DNA of 32,441 bases from Paramuribaculum sp. (GTDB lineage: Bacteria; Bacteroidota; Bacteroidia; Bacteroidales; Muribaculaceae), in assembly GCA_029060545.1 (NCBI GenBank), contig JAIDTT010000035.1, positions 1 through 32,441 of the forward strand, in the 5' to 3' direction. Positions 15,284 through 25,688 of the stretch are shown here, one piece after another; the first letter of the stretch is position 1; each line of letters starts with the position of its first letter. Made by a program: the position numbers and the translations under genes. Under the pieces are notes generated by a model. It saw nothing but the letters and a program-made list of their open reading frames with translations, made no database searches and had not been told where the DNA came from.

Positions 15284-16786
15284 ATGATATCAGCAGCAAT
15301 CGACTTCGACAATATAATTAATATTCTCAAATATGATGAGATGAACCCTCTGCTGTTCAACACGGGGCTCTTTCTCATCTTATTCGCGGCATTTCTGATA
15401 ATATACCAGATGTTGCGACGCCACCGCACCATCAAGTTCCTCTTCGTCATAGCGTTTTCCCTTTACTTTTACTACAAGTCTTCGGCAGAATATTGCTTCA
15501 TACTGCTCGGCGTATGCCTGAGCGACTATTTCCTCGGCCGGCTTATGGGGCTGACAGAACGGAAATGGAAGCGAAAAGCGATAGTGTGGGTGAATGTGGT
15601 GGTCAATGTCGGGATGCTCGTATATTTCAAGTATTTCAATCTGCTGTATGAAACGATTGCGAATTTCACAAGCAGCAAGTTCGACGCGCTCGATATAGTA
15701 CTTCCTGCCGGTATCTCATTCTTTACCTTCCGCTCAATCAGCTATATTGTAGATATATACCGCAGAGATATTGAGCCTTGTAAAGACTTTTTAGCCTATA
15801 CATTTTATCTTACCTTCTTCCCTCCGATTCTCGCGGGTCCTGTGGTCCGAGCCAAGGATATGCTTCCTCAGGTCGAAGCAAATCCGATCGCATCCAAAGT
15901 GATGACTTCCGAGGGTCTATTCCTTATCATGTGTGGCTTGATAAAGAAAGTGGTAGTAGCAGACTTCATCAGTGCCAATTTCGTGGACCGCATATTCGAC
16001 AATCCATCGCTATACTCGGGCTTCGAAGTGTTGATGGGTGTCTACGGCTTCGTAATCCAGATTTATTGTGACTTCTCCGGTTACAGTGATATGGCGATAG
16101 GCATAGCACTCCTGCTCGGATATCAGTTTGCCGACAACTTCCGCTCTCCATTCAAGTCTCAGAGTCCGTCGGAATTCTGGCGCAGATGGCATATATCTCT
16201 GTCGACATGGCTACGCGACTATGTGTATATTCCGATGGGAGGTAACCGCTGCAGCAAGTTGCGGAGAAATGCCAATCTTGCATCCACAATGGTGATCGGA
16301 GGCCTATGGCATGGCGCTTCGTGGATGTATCTGATCTGGGGCGCGCTCCATGGGGCATTGCTCGTAGGGCATAAATCTCTGAAGGCTATTTTCCCGTCGA
16401 AATCCGACAGCGCGGAGATCAAGAAGAAGAACTCTCGCTGGCGCAGGGCATTCAATATCTTTATCACGTTCAATCTCATTACTCTGACGTTCGTATTCTT
16501 CCGCGCCGATTCATTGTCCAAAATCAGCGACATGTGGAATCAGATCGCTCATAATTTCCATCTCAGTGTAGCGCCGCAGTTTATTGAAGGATATTTAGCG
16601 ATAGTGATAGTGATAGCCGGAGCGTTCATTCTGCACTTCACGCCGGAGCATTGGACACCGAAGCTGAAGTCATTCTATCACAAATGTCCGCTCATAGTAC
16701 AGGCTCTCGTGCTTGTAATCGTGATAATAATCGTGATTCAGATGCGACAGAGCGAGATTATGCCATTCCTCTATCTCAAATATTGA
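15284..16786 (+). CDS. MBOAT O-acyltransferase (AlgI/DltB-like)
   Basis: 500 aa with about ten or more membrane segments. The core has YCDFSGYSDMAIG (261-273), FWRRWHISLSTWLRDYVYIP (298-317) with H303, and GGLWHGASW (339-347) with H343, the conserved histidine pair of bacterial MBOATs. The family moves acyl groups from a cytoplasmic donor across the membrane to extracytoplasmic polymers. The C-terminus is PFLYLKY (494-500), like the FIYFQF-type tails found on bacterial MBOATs and DltX. ATG at 15284 is favoured over M20 because Bacteroidota homologues have a similar stretch ahead of PLLFNTG. It directly follows two SGNH hydrolases. The acceptor (surface glycan, exopolysaccharide or peptidoglycan) is unknown. 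Its stop codon lies 5 bp from the convergent nrdG stop. Confidence 0.92.
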   Translation: MISAAIDFDNIINILKYDEMNPLLFNTGLFLILFAAFLIIYQMLRRHRTIKFLFVIAFSLYFYYKSSAEYCFILLGVCLSDYFLGRLMGLTERKWKRKAIVWVNVVVNVGMLVYFKYFNLLYETIANFTSSKFDALDIVLPAGISFFTFRSISYIVDIYRRDIEPCKDFLAYTFYLTFFPPILAGPVVRAKDMLPQVEANPIASKVMTSEGLFLIMCGLIKKVVVADFISANFVDRIFDNPSLYSGFEVLMGVYGFVIQIYCDFSGYSDMAIGIALLLGYQFADNFRSPFKSQSPSEFWRRWHISLSTWLRDYVYIPMGGNRCSKLRRNANLASTMVIGGLWHGASWMYLIWGALHGALLVGHKSLKAIFPSKSDSAEIKKKNSRWRRAFNIFITFNLITLTFVFFRADSLSKISDMWNQIAHNFHLSVAPQFIEGYLAIVIVIAGAFILHFTPEHWTPKLKSFYHKCPLIVQALVLVIVIIIVIQMRQSEIMPFLYLKY

Positions 16787-16791
16787 AGTTC

Positions 16792-17301
16792 TCAGAAGTC
16801 TGACTTCCAAAGTATCACTTCGCCGGCGCGCAGTGATTCAGCTACATTGATAAGCCGCTGATTGGAGGATCCTCTAAAGAGGAGTGATGTATCGCGAAGT
16901 GATTCGATAAACGGACCGTCGACAATCACATCGACAGCTTCCAGCAGACTACGGTAGCGTGGGTGTGACAGAAGATGCTCGAATGTATAGCCTGTGTAGC
17001 ACCAGATATTCACACCTCTGCTATGCAATGCCGTGGCAAGTGGCACGAGGGCATCGATATTATAGAGCGGGTCGCCTCCGGAAAAGGTCACAGGCATATT
17101 GTCCGTACGGATAATATCGAGTAACTCCTCAACTGTATAGGGCGTACCACCGTCCGGATCCCACGTGTGGGGATTATGGCAAGCTGGGCAATGGTGTGAA
17201 CATCCTGCAAAATATATGGATGTACGAAAGCCCGGGCCATCGACCGTAGTCCCATGCTTTATGTCGATGACCCTGAGCGAGGTATTTTCGGGCTGATTCA
17301 T
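16792..17301 (-). CDS. nrdG: Anaerobic ribonucleotide reductase activase
   Basis: 169 aa radical SAM protein with C34, C38 and C41 (GCSHHCPACHNPHTW). The start shares one base with the nrdD stop (TAATG arrangement), giving tight coupling. NrdG uses SAM to generate the glycyl radical on NrdD. Length and the short N-terminus preceding the Fe-S motif fit NrdG rather than the longer pyruvate formate-lyase activases. A GAAGTC-T-GACTTC palindrome (16795-16807) covers its last codons next to the convergent MBOAT gene. Confidence 0.95.
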   Translation of the reverse strand: MNQPENTSLRVIDIKHGTTVDGPGFRTSIYFAGCSHHCPACHNPHTWDPDGGTPYTVEELLDIIRTDNMPVTFSGGDPLYNIDALVPLATALHSRGVNIWCYTGYTFEHLLSHPRYRSLLEAVDVIVDGPFIESLRDTSLLFRGSSNQRLINVAESLRAGEVILWKSDF

Positions 17302-19508
17302 TATTTATGCACTACTCGGTCGTTGAGCTCGGCAAGTTTGGCGCTGTTCCAACGCTCGGTGGTACCGACGAGATAACCGGTAATTCGCTGAAGTTTGTCG
17401 ATGTTTGAACCGCCGCACTTGGGGCATATCTCCAGATTTTCCGATGCGTCTTCGTAGCCACAATCCATACATCTGTTGCGATTGTGATTTACCGAGCAAT
17501 AGCCGATATTATACTCATCCATAAGGTCGACTATGTCGGCGATAGCCTGAGGATTGTGTGTGGCATCGCCATCGACCTCAACGTAGAAGATATGTCCGCC
17601 TCCGGTCAACTCGTGGTATGGCGCTTCAATCTGTGCTTTATGACGCGGTGAGCAGTGATAGTACACAGGCACATGGTTAGAGTTGGTATAATAAATCTTA
17701 TCGGTGATGCCGGGAAGTGTACCGAAACTCTTCCGGTCGCGTGTGGTGAATTTGCCTGACAATCCTTCTGCCGGAGTAGCAAGTACGGAGAAATTGTGAG
17801 AGTATTTTTCGGAATACTCGTTGACACGGCTACGCATATGTGACACGATTTTCAACCCAAGCTTCTGAGCTTCTTCCGACTCGCCGTGGTGCTTGCCAAC
17901 GAGTGCAACAAGACATTCCGCAAGGCCGATGAATCCTATGCCGAGTGTGCCCTGATTGATTACACTCTCAATGGTCTGCTCAGGTTTCAGCACGTCGCTT
18001 CCATTCCAAAGGCGCGACATAAGCAACGGGAATTGTTTGACCAGCGCCGTCTTTTGAAAATCGAATCGGTCGCATAGCTGACGAGCCGTGATGTCGAGTA
18101 TCTGGTCGAGTTTGGAGAAGAACTTGGCAATACGTTCGCTCTTATCCTGAATCATCATACACTCGATAGCGATGCGCACGATATTGATCGTAGAGAAACT
18201 GATATTACCACGTCCGATTGATGTTTTCTCTCCAAATCTATTTTCAAATACGCGAGTTCGGCATCCCATAGTCGCAACTTCGTAACGATAACGCTCGGGA
18301 TCATCGGCACGCCACTTTTCATGCTGATTGAATGTGGCATCGAGATTGACAAAGTTGGGGAAGAACCTACGGGCGGTGACCTTGCAAGCCAACTTATATA
18401 GATCGTAATTTCTATCCGTAGGAAGATAGCTTACACCGCGTTTCTTCTTCCATATCTGAATGGGGAAAATGGCAGTGGCTCCATTGCCGACACCTTCATA
18501 AGTGGAATTGAGCAATTCGCGAATCACGCAACGTCCTTCGGCAGATGTATCTGTGCCGTAATTGATCGAACTGAACACGACCTGATTACCACCACGGGAG
18601 TGGATAGTATTCATATTGTGGATGAATGCTTCCATGGATTGGTGCACACGGTCTACCGTCATATTCATGGCGTGCTGAAGCAGGCGCTCGTTTCCAGTAA
18701 GGCCGTCAAGTGGTCTTTTAATAAAATCATCGAGTTCCTGATTGTAGTACTCCGACAGGTCTACTCCGCTGATTTGCTCGGCCTTTTGTATTTCTTCAAT
18801 GTATGATGAGCGCACGAATGGTGCGAGGTAGAAGTCGAATGCCGGTATGGCCTGACCACCATGCATTTCATTCTGAGCGGTCTCGAGTGAGATGCAGCTG
18901 ATAATACTTGCCGTCTCGATGCGCTTGGCGGGGCGAGATTCGCCATGGCCGGCAATAAATCCATACTTGAGGATGCGATCAAGAGGGTGCTGCACACAAG
19001 TGAGACTCTTGGTAGGATAGTAGTCTTTGTCGTGAATGTGCAGATAGCCGCCTTTTACGGCTTCGCGAGCTTCAGGGGAGAGCAAATAATCGTCGACGAA
19101 TGGTTTGGTGGTTTCGCTGGCAAACTTCATCATCATACCGGCAGGGGAGTCGGTATTCATATTCGCGTTCTCTCGCGTGATATCGTTATTTTTTGCTTCG
19201 ATGATTTCAAGGAACATATCGCGAGTCTTGGCGCGACGGGCGATGCTGCGCTGGTCGCGGTAGGCGATGTATCGCTTGGCAACTTCCTTTCGGGGACTAT
19301 TCATCAACTCAAGCTCTACGCGGTCCTGAATCTCTTCCACGGTCATACGCTCGTTGCCGGTGACACCGATTCGGTCAACTATCTTTTGAATGAGTGCTTC
19401 GTCTTCGCCCATTTCGGTCTGAAGCATCGCTTTGCGGATAGCAGCCTTGATTTTTTCTTCATTGTAGCCTACGATTCGGCCGTCGCGCTTTACTATGGTA
19501 TGAATCAT
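17301..19508 (-). CDS. nrdD: Anaerobic ribonucleoside-triphosphate reductase (class III)
   Basis: 735 aa. An ATP-cone occupies about residues 1-90 (IVKRDGRIVGYNEEKI). The C-terminal zinc site has C680, C683, C695 and C698, and the glycyl radical residue is G711 in RITGY (708-712). The enzyme reduces ribonucleoside triphosphates to deoxy forms under anoxia and is activated by NrdG, encoded immediately downstream. The promoter TTG-N20-TAGCTTTG lies at 19556-19586, and a repeat-rich region lies further upstream. The ATP-cone suggests allosteric control of overall activity by ATP/dATP. Confidence 0.97.
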   Translation of the reverse strand: MIHTIVKRDGRIVGYNEEKIKAAIRKAMLQTEMGEDEALIQKIVDRIGVTGNERMTVEEIQDRVELELMNSPRKEVAKRYIAYRDQRSIARRAKTRDMFLEIIEAKNNDITRENANMNTDSPAGMMMKFASETTKPFVDDYLLSPEAREAVKGGYLHIHDKDYYPTKSLTCVQHPLDRILKYGFIAGHGESRPAKRIETASIISCISLETAQNEMHGGQAIPAFDFYLAPFVRSSYIEEIQKAEQISGVDLSEYYNQELDDFIKRPLDGLTGNERLLQHAMNMTVDRVHQSMEAFIHNMNTIHSRGGNQVVFSSINYGTDTSAEGRCVIRELLNSTYEGVGNGATAIFPIQIWKKKRGVSYLPTDRNYDLYKLACKVTARRFFPNFVNLDATFNQHEKWRADDPERYRYEVATMGCRTRVFENRFGEKTSIGRGNISFSTINIVRIAIECMMIQDKSERIAKFFSKLDQILDITARQLCDRFDFQKTALVKQFPLLMSRLWNGSDVLKPEQTIESVINQGTLGIGFIGLAECLVALVGKHHGESEEAQKLGLKIVSHMRSRVNEYSEKYSHNFSVLATPAEGLSGKFTTRDRKSFGTLPGITDKIYYTNSNHVPVYYHCSPRHKAQIEAPYHELTGGGHIFYVEVDGDATHNPQAIADIVDLMDEYNIGYCSVNHNRNRCMDCGYEDASENLEICPKCGGSNIDKLQRITGYLVGTTERWNSAKLAELNDRVVHK

Positions 19509-19555
19509 TGCGGATGGTGTTGATATGTTCTGTTATGGATAATTGTTTGGGATTG

Positions 19556-19586
19556 CAAAGCTACAAAAAGTAGTTGTTTGTGTCAA
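19556..19586 (-). promoter_or_regulatory. nrdD promoter
   Basis: Minus-strand TTG (19586-19584), 20 bp, TAGCTTTG (19563-19556). Predicted start is near 19550, giving a leader of about 40 nt before the ATG at 19508. Confidence 0.65.
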
Positions 19587-19599
19587 TGTTTTTAGTGTT

Positions 19600-19699
19600 A
19601 AAAGTTTCGCGAATTTTATATTTTGGAAAACTTTTTATTAACATAAAAACGCTAAACATCTAAACAATAATAGTATAGCGTTTTGTTTTGGGAAACTTT
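19600..19699. repeat. Repeat cluster upstream of the nrdD promoter
   Basis: Between the nrdD promoter and the hppA terminator lies AT-rich DNA with related elements. TTTTGGAAAACTTT (19621-19634) and TTTTGGGAAACTTT (19686-19699) are 13/14 identical direct repeats with a 65-bp period. AAAAGTTT (19600-19607) is an inverted copy of the core of the first. AAAACGCTA (19646-19654) and TAGCGTTTT (19676-19684) form a 9-bp inverted repeat between the direct copies. The arrangement upstream of -33 suggests operators, but no known regulator box is recognised. Confidence 0.5.
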
Positions 19700-19710
19700 G
19701 TTCGCGTCCG

Positions 19711-19760
19711 GATAAAAGAAAACCACCGGATATTGAGCTTTATGCTCAGTATCCGGTGGT
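19711..19760 (-). terminator. Rho-independent terminator of hppA
   Basis: Arms at 19722-19738 and 19744-19760 (ACCACCGGATA(T/C)TGAGC) form a 17-bp stem with one wobble or mismatch and a 5-base loop. On the minus strand the stem is followed by TTTTCTTTTAT. It sits 22 bp past the hppA stop and insulates nrdD from hppA transcription. Confidence 0.92.
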
Positions 19761-19781
19761 GAATAAATCGTTAGGGTGTGT

Positions 19782-22025
<2,244 letters not shown>

Positions 22026-22070
22026 TGCTTTTTTTGATTTATTATAAATGTTAATTATAGAATCGTACGT

Positions 22071-22078
22071 CAAAGGTA
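22071..22078 (-). promoter_or_regulatory. hppA -7 promoter box
   Basis: Minus-strand TACCTTTG, about 46 bases before the hppA ATG. No TTG occurs at the -33 position. Divergent from the parC box, with 31 bp between the two -7 elements. Confidence 0.5.
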
Positions 22079-22109
22079 CTTCATTTTTCTTAGTTTAGGA
22101 AATATTCAT

Positions 22110-22117
22110 TAAATTTG
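22110..22117 (+). promoter_or_regulatory. parC -7 promoter box
   Basis: TAAATTTG matches TAnnTTTG, about 30 bases before the parC ATG at 22148. The -33 region lacks TTG and would interleave with the -33 region of the divergent hppA promoter. Confidence 0.5.
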
Positions 22118-22147
22118 TAGAGAAAAGGAATCCCCATATTATTAATA

Positions 22148-24817
22148 ATGAGCGACGAAAATATCAACGACGAATTTGATGAGTCGGGCGAGGCAACCGA
22201 GGGTGGCTTCTCCTCCATGTTTGTGGATACGACTGACGATACCGTGCGACAGCAACTACGCGGTATGTTTCAGACATGGTATCTCGACTATGCATCATAT
22301 ACGATACTCGACCGTGCTATCCCTCATATCGCGGATGGCCTGAAGCCGGTGCAACGACGCATCCTGTACTCGATGAAAACTCTCGATGACGGCCGATTCA
22401 ATAAGGTGGCCAATATCGTAGGTAACACCATGCAGTATCATCCTCACGGCGATGCTTCTATATATGGAGCGCTCGTGCAGCTCGGTCAGAAAGATCTGCT
22501 GGTAGAGACGCAGGGTAACTGGGGTAATATACTGACCGGTGCTTCCGCCGCTGCCGGCCGATATATTGAAGCGCGACTGTCGCAATTTGCTCTCGATGTG
22601 CTATACAATCCGAAAGTGACGCAGTGGACGCTGAGTTACGACGGGAGAAAGAAGGAACCCGTGACGCTGCCTGCAAAATTTCCGCTTCTGCTGTCGCAAG
22701 GCGTCGGTGGTATTGCCGCCGGCCTGTCGTCGCTTATTCTTCCTCATAATTTTAATGAGATCCTTGATGCCGCTGTCGCATATCTCAATGATGAGGAATT
22801 TACTTTGTATCCCGACTTTGCTACCGGTGGTCTGATAGATGTAAGCCGCTACAACGACGGTGCCCGCGGTGGAAAGGTGAGAGTGAGAGCCAAAATAGAG
22901 AAGCTCGATCAGAAGACACTCGCCATTACCGAAATACCATACGGCACTACGACCGGATCGCTTATCGATTCGATAATCAAAGCCTTTGAAAAGGGTAAAA
23001 TCAAGATTCGCAAGGTCGATGACAATACGGCAGAGACCGCAATGATAGTCGTGCATCTTCAGCCCGGTACATCGAGCGACAAAACTATCGATGCTCTATA
23101 TGCCTTCACTGATTGCGAGATACCTATCTCGCCCAACTGCTGTGTGGTGTTTGACAACAAGCCCCATTTCATCAGCGTATCGGAGGTGCTACGCCGCAGT
23201 GTCGACACGACCCGCGACATATTGTTGGCTGAACTTAAGATACAGCTCGGGGAGGTCAACGAACAGCTTCTTTTCGCTTCACTTGAAAAGATCTTCATAG
23301 AAGAGCGCATATATAAGGATGCTGAATTTGAGCAAAGCGAATCGAAGATTGCGGCGTTGGAGCATATCGACAGGCGTCTGGAGCCATGGAAGGAATCGTT
23401 TATTCGTCCCGTGACGTTTGACGATCTGGAGCGTCTGCTTGAAATCCGTATGGCCCGCATTCTCAAATTCAATTCCAAGCAGGCTGAGGATAATATCGCA
23501 TCGTATAAGAAGCAGATCGCCGACCTCTCGCACGACATTGACCACATCACCGAATACACCATCAACTGGTACCGTACGCTGAAGGATAAATACGGAGCGT
23601 CGTATCCGCGACTGACCCAGATACGTAATTTTGACGTAATTGATGCTTCTAATGTGGTAGAAGCCAATGAAAAACTGTATTTCAACCGCGAGGAGGGCTT
23701 CATCGGCACCAGTTTGAAAAAGGATGAATTCGTATGCAACTGTTCGTCGCTCGACGACGTCATCATTTTCTATAAGGACGGCCGCTACCGTGTAAGTAAA
23801 GTTCAGGAAAAGCTCTCCGTTGGTAAGAACGTATTATATATTAATGTGTTTAAGCGCAACGACCAACGCACGATATACAATGTGATATATCAGGACGGCA
23901 AGGGAGGCACATATTACATGAAGCGCTTCAATGTGACCGGCGTGAACCGCGATACGGATTACGATCTTACACAGAAGAAGCCCGGCTCTCGTGTAGTATG
24001 GTTCACCGCCAACTCCAACGGTGAGGCTGAAGTAGTGAAAGTGACGCTCAAGCCCAAACCCCGCCTCAAGAGTCTGTTCCTTGATGTGGACTTCAGCCAG
24101 CTTGCAGTAAAGGGTAAAGGTGCTATGGGTAATATCGTCACACGCAACGAAGTACATCGCTTCTCGCTAAAAGAAGTAGGGCAGTCGACTTTAGGCGACC
24201 GTGAAGTATGGTTTGATCCCGATGTGCTGCGCCTGAATTACGACGGCCGAGGCCGTCTGCTCGGCGAGTTCGGACCGAATGATCAGATATTGGTGATCAC
24301 CAAAGATGGCCAGTATTATACTACTTCGTTTGACGCCACCAACCATTATGACGACGACATTCTGATAATCGAGAAATTCCGTCCCGGCCATGTGTGGACG
24401 GCTGTTGTAAATGATGCTTCCCAGCAGGGATATCCCTACATGAAGCGCTTTGAATTTGAGCCGTCGGCCAAGCGTCAGAGCTTCATCGGTGAAAACAGTA
24501 AATCCACCCTTATAGCACTGTCGGACGCTCCGGGTGCCTCGTTCCGGATTACTTTCGGCGGAGGCGATGAGTTCCGAGAACCAATGGATGTGATAGCCAA
24601 AGATTTCATCGCAGTCAAATCGCTTCGAGCCAAGGGTAAGCGCCTTACGACTTACAATGTAGCCTCGATTGATGAAATAGAGCCGGTTGCTATATCCGAA
24701 CCGGAAGAGGAAATCGGATTGCAGTCGGAAGCCGACGAGACGATTGTCAGCTTCGATGATAATCGCTCGGAAGATGAAGTTCGCGACGAGATCCTCGGCC
24801 AGCAGCGAATATTCTAA
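22148..24817 (+). CDS. parC: DNA topoisomerase IV subunit A
   Basis: 889 aa type IIA topoisomerase A subunit. The catalytic tyrosine is Y139 (AAAGRYIEARLS). The N-terminus has DRAIPHIADGLKPVQRRIL (55-73) and HPHGDASIYGALV (98-110), the Bacteroidota ParC pattern rather than GyrA (which would have a PDVRDGLKPVHRR-type motif). A C-terminal beta-pinwheel covers about 510-830 and an acidic tail ends the protein. Topo IV unlinks replicated chromosomes together with ParE, which is not in the window. In the quinolone region, A103 and G107 stand where E. coli ParC has S80 and E84. The gene opens a three-gene unit with an outer-membrane-like protein and an S41 peptidase. Confidence 0.92.
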   Translation: MSDENINDEFDESGEATEGGFSSMFVDTTDDTVRQQLRGMFQTWYLDYASYTILDRAIPHIADGLKPVQRRILYSMKTLDDGRFNKVANIVGNTMQYHPHGDASIYGALVQLGQKDLLVETQGNWGNILTGASAAAGRYIEARLSQFALDVLYNPKVTQWTLSYDGRKKEPVTLPAKFPLLLSQGVGGIAAGLSSLILPHNFNEILDAAVAYLNDEEFTLYPDFATGGLIDVSRYNDGARGGKVRVRAKIEKLDQKTLAITEIPYGTTTGSLIDSIIKAFEKGKIKIRKVDDNTAETAMIVVHLQPGTSSDKTIDALYAFTDCEIPISPNCCVVFDNKPHFISVSEVLRRSVDTTRDILLAELKIQLGEVNEQLLFASLEKIFIEERIYKDAEFEQSESKIAALEHIDRRLEPWKESFIRPVTFDDLERLLEIRMARILKFNSKQAEDNIASYKKQIADLSHDIDHITEYTINWYRTLKDKYGASYPRLTQIRNFDVIDASNVVEANEKLYFNREEGFIGTSLKKDEFVCNCSSLDDVIIFYKDGRYRVSKVQEKLSVGKNVLYINVFKRNDQRTIYNVIYQDGKGGTYYMKRFNVTGVNRDTDYDLTQKKPGSRVVWFTANSNGEAEVVKVTLKPKPRLKSLFLDVDFSQLAVKGKGAMGNIVTRNEVHRFSLKEVGQSTLGDREVWFDPDVLRLNYDGRGRLLGEFGPNDQILVITKDGQYYTTSFDATNHYDDDILIIEKFRPGHVWTAVVNDASQQGYPYMKRFEFEPSAKRQSFIGENSKSTLIALSDAPGASFRITFGGGDEFREPMDVIAKDFIAVKSLRAKGKRLTTYNVASIDEIEPVAISEPEEEIGLQSEADETIVSFDDNRSEDEVRDEILGQQRIF

Positions 24818-24836
24818 AGCACCACGTTGATCGAAT

Positions 24837-25688
24837 ATGAGAAAGCTCTTTCTGCTGATATTAACTACTGCGTTCACAGCCATTGGCGCTTATTCCCAAT
24901 CGGGAGATACGATGACACTCCGCCCGGTGAATGCAGCTTATACGCTGCGAGCCGGTTCGGCTCATATCGCGGATACATATCTCACGCCCCTCAAATACAG
25001 CGGATGGACTGTCGGCTTTGGCTATCAGCGTCAGCAGGCGGCTAAGTTTTCGCCTGAGCGTTGGGTAATGCAACTGGGGGTGTCTCTGGACGCACAGCGT
25101 ACTCTAAATCCCGCACATTCAGCCAATATGTGGAGTGCCGCCATACAGATTGATTATGCGATGCTCTGGCGTGCGAAATGGAAGTACGGCCTTTCGTTCG
25201 GTGTCGGTCCGCAAGCCTCTTTGATCGGAGGTATAAGATATCTTGAACGCAACGGCAATAACCCGGCATCGGCTCGCGCTGCTTTTACTTTCAATGCCAC
25301 CGGATATGCCGCATGGCACGGGAATATAGGCCGGCAGGCGGTCACTCTGCGTTATCAGCCGAGTATTCCTGTGATCGGAGCTTTCTTCGGCCCTGATTAT
25401 GGAGAATTGTATTATGAGATTTATCTCGGAAATCACTCCGGTCTGGCGCATTGCGCATGGTGGGGAAGCTATTTCCGAATGGACAATGCCGTGACTCTTG
25501 ATCTGCATTTCGGAGCTACAGCTCTCCGTATAGGATATCAGGGGGGATTCGAGTCGACCAAAGCAAACGACGTCGTGACACGCACCTGCCTACATTCGGC
25601 AGTGATAGGTGTAAGCGGCGACTGGATATCGCTGCCGTCAGGCAATGCTCTGTCAAAAGAAACTAAAATAATTACCGCCGGTTACTGA
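24837..25688 (+). CDS. Exported outer-membrane-like protein (DUF3316-like)
   Basis: 283 aa. A signal peptide (about 1-20, MRKLFLLILTTAFTAIGAYSQ) is followed by alternating hydrophobic and polar segments typical of a small beta-barrel (for example SGWTVGFGYQRQ, YGLSFGVGPQ, ALRIGYQGGF). The segment AGSAHIADTYLTPLKYSGW (about 39-57) resembles the start of Bacteroidales proteins grouped as DUF3316; this comparison is from memory. Function is unknown. It begins 19 bp after parC, and its stop overlaps the S41 peptidase ATG by one base, so it is probably made in step with that lipoprotein. Confidence 0.75.
   Translation: MRKLFLLILTTAFTAIGAYSQSGDTMTLRPVNAAYTLRAGSAHIADTYLTPLKYSGWTVGFGYQRQQAAKFSPERWVMQLGVSLDAQRTLNPAHSANMWSAAIQIDYAMLWRAKWKYGLSFGVGPQASLIGGIRYLERNGNNPASARAAFTFNATGYAAWHGNIGRQAVTLRYQPSIPVIGAFFGPDYGELYYEIYLGNHSGLAHCAWWGSYFRMDNAVTLDLHFGATALRIGYQGGFESTKANDVVTRTCLHSAVIGVSGDWISLPSGNALSKETKIITAGY

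Noticed and set aside
16795-16807. GAAGTC-T-GACTTC palindrome as a terminator between MBOAT and nrdG
   Set aside because: It lies in the nrdG coding end, the loop would be only about 3 bases and no U-tract follows on either strand.
18945-19523. 192-codon plus-strand open frame over the start of nrdD
   Set aside because: Antisense to the conserved ATP-cone and following region, with no domain match.
22026-22073. N-terminal extension of hppA by 16 codons
   Set aside because: The upstream ATG is inside the -7 box; MENWLFWLVP begins the first membrane helix as expected.
23059-23766. 235-codon open frame on the minus strand over parC
   Set aside because: Antisense to the conserved topoisomerase; Ser-rich composition typical of a reverse-strand shadow.
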